NCBI GenBank assembly: GCA_947491825.1
Contig: CANLLM010000005.1
Span: forward strand, 1 to 47,917
Direction of reading: 5' to 3'
Length of the DNA stretch: 47,917 bases
From: Bacteroidota bacterium
Lineage (GTDB): Bacteria > Bacteroidota > Bacteroidia > UKL13-3
In this document: piece by piece, positions 41,326 to 47,917 of the stretch
How positions within the stretch are numbered: position 1 is the stretch's first letter
How the letters are laid out: each line of letters begins with the position of its first letter
Program-made: the position numbers and the translations under genes
Notes under the pieces: model-generated
Told to the model about the DNA's origin: nothing
The model's database searches: none
Seen by the model: only the letters and a program-made list of their open reading frames with translations

Positions 41326-43095
41326 ATGAAACAATTTTTTAAGTTTATGTTAGCTTCCGCATTAGGGGTTATCATCTCAGTATTTATTTTGTTTTTTTTA
41401 TTCGCAGCTATAATCGGTGGCATAGTATCATCAGCTAATGATGATAAACATCAAACAATAGAAGCTAACAGCGTTTTAATGCTGAAATTAGATCACATGA
41501 TTGCCGAGCGTACCAGTAAAAATCCATTTGAGCAGTTTAACTTCAACACATTTGAAAGCAATAAAACTACTGGCCTAAACGACATCTTAAAAGCGATAAA
41601 TGGAGCCAAAGAAAATGCCAACATCAAAGGCATATACTTAAACTTGAGTATATCACCTAACGATTATGCAACGCTTGAAGCAATTCGTGCTGAACTGATT
41701 GATTTTAAAACCAGTAAAAAGTTTATTGTGGCTTACGGTGAACTCTTGGAAGAACACTCCTATTATTTGGCAAGTGTAGCTGATGAGATTTTTTTAAACC
41801 CATCTGGAGAATTACTCATGGATGGATTTAGCAGTACCACCCCATACCTAAAAGGAATGTTTAATAAACTTGGAATTGAACCGCAACTTATTCGCCATGG
41901 TAAATTTAAATCTGCAGGAGAACCATTAATTGCTGATAAAATGAGCGATGCAAATCGAGAACAAACAGAAGCTTACCTCGGTAGTATGTATGATAATTTC
42001 GTGAATGCCATTGCAAAATCCCGTAAAAAAACTGCTGATGAAATAAAACAAATGATAGACAATCTATCTATTCAAAGCCCAGAAGATGCGAAACGTTTGG
42101 GCATGATTACAGGAGTATTGTTCGAAGACCAGGTAAATGATATTTTAACAAAGAAAGTAGGTGTAGATAAATTTGATGATATTGAAATGGTTTCTGCTGC
42201 AGAATTAGCAAAGACAGTAAAAGGTGAACCATACAGTGTGAAAGAGAAAATTGCTGTGATTTATTGCATTGGAGACATTGTAAGTGGTAAGGGTGATGGT
42301 CAAACTATGGGATCAACAACCATAGTAGAGAGTTTGCGCAAAGCAAAAAACGATAGCAATATTAAAGCATTGGTATTGCGTATAAATTCTCCTGGAGGTA
42401 GTGCAATGGCAAGCGATGTAATGTGGCGTGAAGTTGTACTAACCAAAAAAGTAAAACCAGTTATTGTATCGATGGGAGCCACTGCTGCTAGTGGTGGTTA
42501 TTACATTGCTGCACCTGCTGATGTAATAGTTGCAGAACAAAACACCATAACAGGAAGTATTGGGGTATTTGCATTATTGGTGAATGCACAAAAATTAATT
42601 GAAGAAAAACTAGGTGTTAACATGGAAACTGTTAAGTTCGGACAATATGCTGACATGGGTACAGCGAACCGCGCATTAACAAAAGCAGAACAAGCCATAC
42701 TTCAAAAATATATTGATAGAATTTATACCGATTTTATAACCAAAGTTGCTGAAGGCCGCAAGTTAACCTTGCAGCAAGTAGATAACATTGCTCAAGGGCG
42801 CGTTTGGAGTGGAAGCGATGCGAAAAAAATTGGCTTGATAGACGAATTTGGAGGACTGAATAAAGCCATTCAAATTGCAGCCAAAAAAGTAAACTTAACA
42901 GAATACAGGATCTCAACATTCCCGGAACAAAAAGAACCCTTTGAACAATTCATGGAAAGTATTGGCGAAGAGGCTACAACTTTTATGGCCAAACAAAAGT
43001 TTGGACAACAATATGAGTGGTATAGCCAAATTGCTAAACTAATGAAATATGAGGGAATGCAGATGCGTATGCCTACTATCATAGATATAAATTAA
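41326..43095 (+). CDS. sppA: signal peptide peptidase SppA, long form (protease IV)
   Basis: SppA degrades cleaved signal peptides in the membrane. The 589-residue protein has one N-terminal membrane helix (about 12-34) and two tandem S49 domains. The Ser-Lys dyad is split between them: Lys195 (HGKFKSAGEP) in the first domain and Ser389 (MGATAASGGYYI) in the second, as in E. coli protease IV. A terminator follows 7 bases after the stop. Confidence 0.95.
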   Translation: MKQFFKFMLASALGVIISVFILFFLFAAIIGGIVSSANDDKHQTIEANSVLMLKLDHMIAERTSKNPFEQFNFNTFESNKTTGLNDILKAINGAKENANIKGIYLNLSISPNDYATLEAIRAELIDFKTSKKFIVAYGELLEEHSYYLASVADEIFLNPSGELLMDGFSSTTPYLKGMFNKLGIEPQLIRHGKFKSAGEPLIADKMSDANREQTEAYLGSMYDNFVNAIAKSRKKTADEIKQMIDNLSIQSPEDAKRLGMITGVLFEDQVNDILTKKVGVDKFDDIEMVSAAELAKTVKGEPYSVKEKIAVIYCIGDIVSGKGDGQTMGSTTIVESLRKAKNDSNIKALVLRINSPGGSAMASDVMWREVVLTKKVKPVIVSMGATAASGGYYIAAPADVIVAEQNTITGSIGVFALLVNAQKLIEEKLGVNMETVKFGQYADMGTANRALTKAEQAILQKYIDRIYTDFITKVAEGRKLTLQQVDNIAQGRVWSGSDAKKIGLIDEFGGLNKAIQIAAKKVNLTEYRISTFPEQKEPFEQFMESIGEEATTFMAKQKFGQQYEWYSQIAKLMKYEGMQMRMPTIIDIN

Positions 43096-43102
43096 TTGCC
43101 TA

Positions 43103-43137
43103 AACGCCCAACCTGAAAAGTTGGGCGTTGTTTTTTT
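43103..43137 (+). terminator. intrinsic terminator after sppA
   Basis: AACGCCCAAC (43103-43112) pairs with GTTGGGCGTT (43120-43129), followed by a G and a seven-T tract. Confidence 0.92.
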
Positions 43138-43184
43138 GAATATTATTTACGAATTTCACCCATGTAAACCCAACCCCGTTTTAT

Positions 43185-43544
43185 ATGAGAGTGACAAATT
43201 GCCTAACCTGCAAAGTTGAGTTGCGTGGCCGTTCAGATAAGAAATTCTGTGATGATCAATGCCGAACTACATACAATAATAAAAAAAATACAGATCCCCT
43301 TTGGGTTAAGGAGATTACGGCTGCACTAAAGAAAAACAGGAAGATAATGAAAAATTTGGTGCCAGAAGACATTGGGAAAATAAAGATATCTCAAAAAAAA
43401 CTTTTAGCCAAGGGATTCAACTTTGGTTATCATACGCATACCTACACAACAAAAGCTGGATCGAATTATTTATTTTGTTATGAATATGGATACTTGAAAA
43501 TTGATAATGAAAATTACATGCTTGTAAGAAGAGCTACAGATTGA
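43185..43544 (+). CDS. small zinc-ribbon protein of unknown function
   Basis: The 119-residue protein has an N-terminal four-cysteine zinc-binding motif (Cys6, Cys9, Cys22, Cys26; CLTC and FCDDQC) followed by a basic helix. The C-terminal part (LAKGFNFGYHTHTYTTKAG) is of unknown type. The cysteine part is like treble-clef or ribbon modules that help bind RNA or ribosomes. Its 3' end overlaps the convergent methyltransferase gene by 11 bases. Confidence 0.8.
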   Translation: MRVTNCLTCKVELRGRSDKKFCDDQCRTTYNNKKNTDPLWVKEITAALKKNRKIMKNLVPEDIGKIKISQKKLLAKGFNFGYHTHTYTTKAGSNYLFCYEYGYLKIDNENYMLVRRATD

Positions 43545-44745
43545 TTTTTTTGCAATGCCAAAACAACTTATTTTTAACTGCATCTTGAGTAAAAAATAAA
43601 TAATCGTCTCCCCCATCTTCAAGATTGAAGCTTTTTCTTATTTCATCAACGCTATTCACAAAATTACGGGCAGAAACATTTGCCCTAGTAATGCTATGTT
43701 GTTTTATATATTGTTTAATGCCACTCTTATTAAAAAAGGAATGATTAACCACAATGAAACACCTGCCGAAATATCCATCTATAAATGCGCCTGTAGCGTA
43801 ATGACTGTTTTTTGCCACTAAGCTTAAACCACAACACTTAGCATAATCACCACTAAGTCCAGCCTTTATAATCATATTTGATGGCTCATAAAAAAAATGA
43901 TTACTAATACTACTTACCGGTATAAACGGGTTGGTGTTAGGAGAAAAATTAAACTCCACCTTTCCATCCTCATTCACCTGAACTGCTTCAATATTGCTAA
44001 TATCCGTATTGGCTTGGCTGTTTAGTAATACTAATATTTCTTTCACTTCATTTTTAAACCCAACAACAATCAATCGTTTGACATGATCAAATGTTTTAAA
44101 TAAATATACAATATCAACCATTGGCGATAATTTCAGTAGCACCTCAGCACCCTGGCGTACCAAAGCGGGGGCAACATCTAGCACATTTGGAGTCGCACCA
44201 ATTAATGAAAATGTTTTGGTTGAACCTGAAGAACGTCTATCTGAATCAATATAGTAAGCATCTGCTTTAATTGGATTATCAATCAAAAATGCTTCAGCAG
44301 TGGCATCTACCCTAGTTACATTATGAATATTAATTCTTTCATAATTATGCCTGACTATACTATTTAAAGTTGGATCAACATCAACCCCGATAACCCGATT
44401 GAAGGTGGCTGAAAAAGCAACATCATCAACGCCTAGTCCTGCACTTAAATCAACCAATAATTTACCTTGAAGCAAAGAGGCTTTAAATTTTGCCAAAGGA
44501 ATTGAACTAGACTGCTCCAAACTTTTTTTAGTAAAAAAACAACCCTGGGAAACCCATTCCGGCAACTTTTTTTTTGACTTCTCAATTAACGCTAGTTGCT
44601 CTGCTACAAAGGGAGTGCAATCGCCATAATTCTTTTTAAGAAACATTATGAGCTGTGTCTTGTTGTATAGTTTTGTATACTCATTTAACTTTTCAATGTT
44701 TAAATCTTGCATACATTGAATAATATTTACATAACTTTGTATCAT
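43534..44745 (-). CDS. class I SAM-dependent methyltransferase with a THUMP-like domain
   Basis: The 403-residue protein has an N-terminal helical part and a Rossmann methyltransferase core: motif I DLSAGLGVD (99-107), the acidic loop VDVDP (121-125) and DSDRR (167-171). A C-terminal THUMP-like region (about 300-400) follows, with ANVSARNF and DGGDDYLFF. A THUMP-type domain suggests an RNA substrate, probably rRNA or tRNA; the reaction is not defined. The first in-frame ATG (44745) is used; one at 44712 (MQDLNIEKL) is also possible. Confidence 0.85.
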   Translation of the reverse strand: MIQSYVNIIQCMQDLNIEKLNEYTKLYNKTQLIMFLKKNYGDCTPFVAEQLALIEKSKKKLPEWVSQGCFFTKKSLEQSSSIPLAKFKASLLQGKLLVDLSAGLGVDDVAFSATFNRVIGVDVDPTLNSIVRHNYERINIHNVTRVDATAEAFLIDNPIKADAYYIDSDRRSSGSTKTFSLIGATPNVLDVAPALVRQGAEVLLKLSPMVDIVYLFKTFDHVKRLIVVGFKNEVKEILVLLNSQANTDISNIEAVQVNEDGKVEFNFSPNTNPFIPVSSISNHFFYEPSNMIIKAGLSGDYAKCCGLSLVAKNSHYATGAFIDGYFGRCFIVVNHSFFNKSGIKQYIKQHSITRANVSARNFVNSVDEIRKSFNLEDGGDDYLFFTQDAVKNKLFWHCKKINL

Positions 44746-44757
44746 TCTATATTTTAT

Positions 44758-44868
44758 ATGAAAAAAGTAATAATTATTGCAGCCCTAGCTTTCGTCTTGG
44801 TTAGCTTAACATCTTGTAAAGGTTCTTGCCCAAAATTTAGTATTGATTGGGTAAGCTTTTGCAACTAA
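44758..44868 (+). CDS. 36-residue small lipoprotein
   Basis: The frame encodes a Lys-Lys start, a hydrophobic helix and the lipobox SLTSC with Cys20. A 16-residue mature peptide (CKGSCPKFSIDWVSFCN from Cys20) follows, with three cysteines in all. It starts 12 bases upstream of, and divergent from, the methyltransferase gene. Its stop overlaps the end of the convergent osmC-like gene by 4 bases. The clear lipobox and compact fit between neighbours make it credible despite its size. Confidence 0.65.
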   Translation: MKKVIIIAALAFVLVSLTSCKGSCPKFSIDWVSFCN

Positions 44869-45266
44869 ACGTAGTTAAATACAACATGCTGTTTAAGTTC
44901 CGGGTTTAACGAAAGTGCAACTGGGCAGTTTAAAGCAGCATGTTCTAACTCCGTTTTGTATTTTAATGCAGTTTCAGGTAAACAAAATACTACAACTATC
45001 TTAGCCACTTTTCTTGGGCTAGTGGTCATTTTTTTTGTTACTTCTATTTTAGTTCCTATCAAATTAACATCAAGTTTCTCGGCTTCAATACCCATAATGG
45101 TCATCATACATTGAGCTAATGATGTGGCTAGCAAGTCCGTTGGAGAAAATGCTTCTCCTTTACCCTGATTGTCTATAGGTGCATCTGTTATTATTACACT
45201 TTCGCTTATCATGTGTTTGGCTTGCGTGCGCAAACCACCTAAATAAATAACCTCCGAAGTATACAT
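44865..45266 (-). CDS. OsmC family protein
   Basis: The 133-residue protein has the OsmC fold with the peroxidatic Cys53 (LAQCMMTIMG) and the resolving Cys114 (ALNCPVALSLNP). OsmC/Ohr proteins reduce organic hydroperoxides, though the sequence FSPTDLLATSL and overall type are closer to the OsmC/YhfA side than to Ohr. A perfect -7 box (TATATTTG on the minus strand, 45289-45296) lies 22 bases upstream. Confidence 0.9.
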   Translation of the reverse strand: MYTSEVIYLGGLRTQAKHMISESVIITDAPIDNQGKGEAFSPTDLLATSLAQCMMTIMGIEAEKLDVNLIGTKIEVTKKMTTSPRKVAKIVVVFCLPETALKYKTELEHAALNCPVALSLNPELKQHVVFNYV

Positions 45267-45274
45267 ATTTTTTT

Positions 45275-45296
45275 TATTTTTGAATTTTCAAATATA
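45275..45296. promoter_or_regulatory. back-to-back divergent -7 boxes
   Basis: The plus strand has TATTTTTG (45275-45282) for the outer-membrane protein gene. The minus strand has TATATTTG (45289-45296) for the osmC-like gene. They are 6 bases apart, and the minus box overlaps the first ATG of the plus gene, so polymerases for the two genes could not bind at once. Confidence 0.45.
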
Positions 45297-46063
45297 TGCG
45301 CATGAGTGTTGTTGCCAAATTATGTAGTGTAGTTTTTATGCTAACAGCTTTAAATGCTTTGGCACAAAACGACTTAATTACAGAACCAACATTGCTATAC
45401 AGGAAACGTATTCAATATGGCGCAAATTTAAATAGCTCAAGTTTAGGTGGTATTAATTTAAAATACCAATGGCAAAAGACAGCGCTCCTAAAAAACGGAT
45501 TTGATTTGGAATTAGCACGTATTCGACATCCAAAAGAAGAACGTGTTTATGGTCAATCTGATAATCCAAAACAATACACTCCAGGAAGAATTAACATGGC
45601 ATTTTTCCTTCGCACTGGATATGGTCAAAATATATTTATCACCACCCGTGATTATAAAAACTCTGTTTCTTTGCACTACAACTATTCGTTTGGCATTACC
45701 ACTGCTTTATTAAAACCAATTTATATTGATGTTTTTAAACTATCACAAGATCCATTTGGACAAGATTATATTGCCACAGAAAAATACGAACCCGTAAATA
45801 CGCACACTACTCCTTATACCATATATGGAAATGCTACCTTTACGCGTGGATTTGATGAAATGACCGCACGTATTGGTGGACATTTCAAAAATAGCTTGTC
45901 AGTTGAGTGGGGCGATTACCCGGATGCATTTAACAGTTTAGAGGCCGGATTTTGTATTGATTTATTTGCTCAACCGCTACCATTGATGGCAGATGCATTG
46001 GCAAAGAACAAACAATTATACATTACTTTATATTTAGGATTTAATTTCGGACAGAACAGATAA
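45296..46063 (+). CDS. outer-membrane beta-barrel-like protein of unknown function
   Basis: The 255-residue protein has a signal peptide to about Ala23 (LNALAQ) and alternating amphipathic strands ending [11 protein letters not shown]. It contains [25 protein letters not shown] and [25 protein letters not shown] do not recognise a named family. It precedes lipA by only 2 bases, so the two genes are probably cotranscribed. The second ATG at 45302 is an alternative start. Confidence 0.78.
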   Translation: MRMSVVAKLCSVVFMLTALNALAQNDLITEPTLLYRKRIQYGANLNSSSLGGINLKYQWQKTALLKNGFDLELARIRHPKEERVYGQSDNPKQYTPGRINMAFFLRTGYGQNIFITTRDYKNSVSLHYNYSFGITTALLKPIYIDVFKLSQDPFGQDYIATEKYEPVNTHTTPYTIYGNATFTRGFDEMTARIGGHFKNSLSVEWGDYPDAFNSLEAGFCIDLFAQPLPLMADALAKNKQLYITLYLGFNFGQNR

Positions 46064-46065
46064 AC

Positions 46066-46935
46066 ATGATAGAATTACCAACTTTAGCAGAAGAACGTAT
46101 TAAAAAACCATCTTGGTTAAAAGTAAAATTACCGACAGGCGAGAACTTCCGCAATGTAAGAAAGATTGTAGATGAATATAAATTGCATACCATTTGCGAG
46201 AGTGGAAGTTGCCCTAACATGGGCGAATGCTGGGGAGCAGGAACTGCTACCTTTATGATTCTTGGTAATGTATGTACACGCAGCTGCAGTTTTTGTGCAG
46301 TAGCTACCGGTCGTGCCCAAGATTACGATTTATCTGAGCCCTTGCGCGTTGCAGAAGCCATTAAATTAATGGGGGTAAAACACGCGGTAATTACCTCAGT
46401 GAATCGTGATGAATTAAAAGATAAAGGAGCCAAAGTATGGGCTGATACCATCAGGTTGGTAAAAGAGCTGAACCCAAGCACAACAATAGAAACACTTATT
46501 CCTGACTTTTTATCTAAGTGGGATTTATTGTATGAGGTGATCGATGAAAAACCCGAAGTTGTTTCTCACAATATGGAAACAGTGAAAAGACTTTATCGTA
46601 AAGTTCGACCACAAGCAAAGTATGAACGCAGTTTAGAGCAGATTTTAAAAACAAAAGAACGCGGCCGCAGAACTAAATCTGGTATTATGTTGGGTTTAGG
46701 AGAAACCAAAGAAGAAGTGCTTGAAGTTTTACAAGACTTAAAAGATTGGGGTTGTGATGTGGTTACCTTAGGTCAATACCTACAACCAACTAAAATGCAC
46801 TTAAATGTGGAACGTTTTGTTACTCCTGAAGAATTTGACTATTACAAAGATGCAGGCCTAAATATAGGCCTTAAATATGTAGAGTCGGGGCCGTTGGTTC
46901 GTTCTTCATACCATGCAGAAAAACACTTGTTATAA
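46066..46935 (+). CDS. lipA: lipoyl synthase
   Basis: LipA inserts two sulfur atoms into octanoyl groups on E2 and H proteins. The 289-residue protein has the auxiliary cluster cysteines Cys44, Cys49 and Cys55 ([13 protein letters not shown]). The radical-SAM cysteines are Cys70, Cys74 and Cys77 (CTRSCSFC). The C-terminal RSSYHAE has the serine ligand. A terminator follows 21 bases later. Confidence 0.98.
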   Translation: MIELPTLAEERIKKPSWLKVKLPTGENFRNVRKIVDEYKLHTICESGSCPNMGECWGAGTATFMILGNVCTRSCSFCAVATGRAQDYDLSEPLRVAEAIKLMGVKHAVITSVNRDELKDKGAKVWADTIRLVKELNPSTTIETLIPDFLSKWDLLYEVIDEKPEVVSHNMETVKRLYRKVRPQAKYERSLEQILKTKERGRRTKSGIMLGLGETKEEVLEVLQDLKDWGCDVVTLGQYLQPTKMHLNVERFVTPEEFDYYKDAGLNIGLKYVESGPLVRSSYHAEKHLL

Positions 46936-46956
46936 ATCAATAAAGTCGAATATTTT

Positions 46957-46990
46957 AAAAGCGCCCTGATATAAATATCAGGGCGCTTTT
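46957..46990 (+). terminator. intrinsic terminator after lipA
   Basis: AAAAGCGCCCTGATA (46957-46971) pairs with TATCAGGGCGCTTTT (46976-46990), a perfect 15-bp stem with a TAAA loop. The gene-free stretch 46991-47351 that follows holds only two tiny frames and the candidate uvrB promoter. Confidence 0.92.
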
Positions 46991-47333
46991 GCTTTTAACA
47001 GAATTTTCATTTTGTAACAAACTGCAAACAAAAAATACGTTACAACTATTATAAATACAATTCATTATTACAATTATTACTTGACGTTTCTGTGACTGAC
47101 ATCAAACAATAACAGGAAATAATGGTAAAATTTTTGATTAGTAAAAACCTAATTACAGGATGAGAATTACTTTTAAAGTTGAGCATCGTAAATTATCACA
47201 AACCAACAAGTTTGTGACCATGTTCCATTTTTATTTAGGATAGGGTTTATATGGATAATAAAGCCTCAGTTTCAAGACAGAATTGGAGCTTTGTATTTTG
47301 TAGAATTAACCCAATTACTTCCATTACTTTTAT

Positions 47334-47341
47334 TAGCTTTG
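47334..47341 (+). promoter_or_regulatory. candidate -7 box (TAGCTTTG) for uvrB
   Basis: This perfect TAnnTTTG match ends 10 bases before the uvrB ATG, predicting a leader of about 5 bases. Confidence 0.42.
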
Positions 47342-47351
47342 TTTGGTTACT

Positions 47352-47917
47352 ATGACATTTAAATTAACATCGGAATATGTGCCAAGTGGCGATCAACCTA
47401 CAGCTATCAAACAACTAGTTGAGGGAGTCAATAATGGCAATAAATACCAAACTTTATTAGGGGTTACAGGATCGGGTAAAACATTTACCATGGCCAATAT
47501 TATTCAGCAAGTGCAAAAGCCTACTTTAATTGTGAGCCATAACAAAACTTTGGTGGCGCAATTATATGGAGAGTTTAAGCAGTTTTTCCCGGAAAATGCG
47601 GTGGAGTATTTCGTTTCTTATTACGACTATTATCAACCCGAAGCCTTTATTCCTTCTAGCAATACATACATAGAAAAAGACTTGGCAATTAATCAGGAAA
47701 TAGAAAAATTACGTTTGAAAACTACGTCTTCACTGCTATCAGGACGTAGAGATGTGATTGTTCTTGCATCGGTAAGTTGCATTTATGGAGCGGGAAATCC
47801 TAAAGATTACGAAAGCAGCATTATTCGCCTTCACGAATCACAAAAGATTTCGCGCAATACTATTTTATATGCATTAGTAGATTCCCTTTATTCTAGAACA
47901 ACAGCGGACTTTAACCG
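47352..47917 (+). CDS. uvrB: excinuclease ABC subunit B, 3' end cut by the window edge
   Basis: UvrB is the damage-verifying helicase subunit of nucleotide excision repair. The visible 188 residues start [20 protein letters not shown] and show the Walker A motif GVTGSGKT (37-44). The beta-hairpin segment [10 protein letters not shown] (89-98) lies within the damage-recognition region. The frame remains open to the end of the window. Confidence 0.97.
   Translation, partial: MTFKLTSEYVPSGDQPTAIKQLVEGVNNGNKYQTLLGVTGSGKTFTMANIIQQVQKPTLIVSHNKTLVAQLYGEFKQFFPENAVEYFVSYYDYYQPEAFIPSSNTYIEKDLAINQEIEKLRLKTTSSLLSGRRDVIVLASVSCIYGAGNPKDYESSIIRLHESQKISRNTILYALVDSLYSRTTADFN

Noticed and set aside
47122..47243. 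Two tiny frames (MVKFLISKNLITG and MRITFKVEHRKLSQTNKFVT...) before uvrB
   Set aside because: They have 13 and 27 codons, no signal or motif and no promoter-like sequence of their own. They are probably chance frames in the spacer.

Overview
The window is AT-rich chromosomal DNA from a member of the Bacteroidota. The evidence is a TonB-dependent receptor, several short-signal lipoproteins, DUF5723 and WbqC family proteins, TAnnTTTG-type -7 promoter boxes, and almost no Shine-Dalgarno sequences. The RpoB and RpoC sequences fit the Chitinophagia/Sphingobacteriia side of the phylum, but I cannot name a genus. There is no sign of a plasmid, prophage, insertion sequence or CRISPR array. The uvrB gene runs off the right edge and a DUF983 gene is cut at the left edge.

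Layout. 1-4153: DUF983 protein, TonB-dependent receptor, tyrosine recombinase, ribosome hibernation factor. 4183-17591: the conserved translation/transcription block, with tandem promoters, tRNA-Thr, tRNA-Tyr, tRNA-Gly, tRNA-Thr, tuf, tRNA-Trp, secE, nusG, rplK, rplA, rplJ, rplL, rpoB and rpoC. 17690-21487: DUF3467 protein, carA, eno, a DivIC/FtsB-like division protein and a DUF423 protein. 21570-27376: three consecutive large envelope genes of unknown function (membrane-anchored protein, lipoprotein, outer-membrane barrel). 27439-34216: a biotin carboxylase subunit, a small orphan, dnaK, a lipoprotein, panB and an RluA-type pseudouridine synthase. 34388-41135: mostly minus-strand genes (rpsU, acyl-CoA dehydrogenase, a carboxypeptidase-regulatory-like protein, chrA, a DEDDh exonuclease, purB) plus WbqC on the plus strand. 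41326-47917: sppA, a zinc-ribbon protein, a THUMP-like methyltransferase, a 36-residue lipoprotein, an OsmC protein, an outer-membrane protein, lipA and the start of uvrB.

Two signals stand out. First, three genes contain imperfect tandem duplications whose copies differ only at synonymous sites: rpoC (30 bp, in frame, doubling the lid loop of RNA polymerase), dnaK (98 bp, frame-breaking) and panB (55 bp, frame-breaking). Removing one copy restores a normal protein in each case. The pattern looks like two strain haplotypes joined end to end in a mixed assembly, although the rpoC case would be remarkable if real. Second, rpsU (bS21) carries a near-perfect Shine-Dalgarno sequence in a genome that otherwise lacks them, and bS21 has Tyr54. 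This fits the bS21-gated anti-Shine-Dalgarno system known from Flavobacterium johnsoniae and suggests autoregulation of rpsU.

Most of the window is housekeeping: protein synthesis and its regulation, transcription, carbamoyl phosphate, purine, pantothenate and lipoate synthesis, glycolysis, acyl-CoA metabolism, chaperoning, and envelope maintenance. The least understood part is the three-gene envelope set at 21570-27376.
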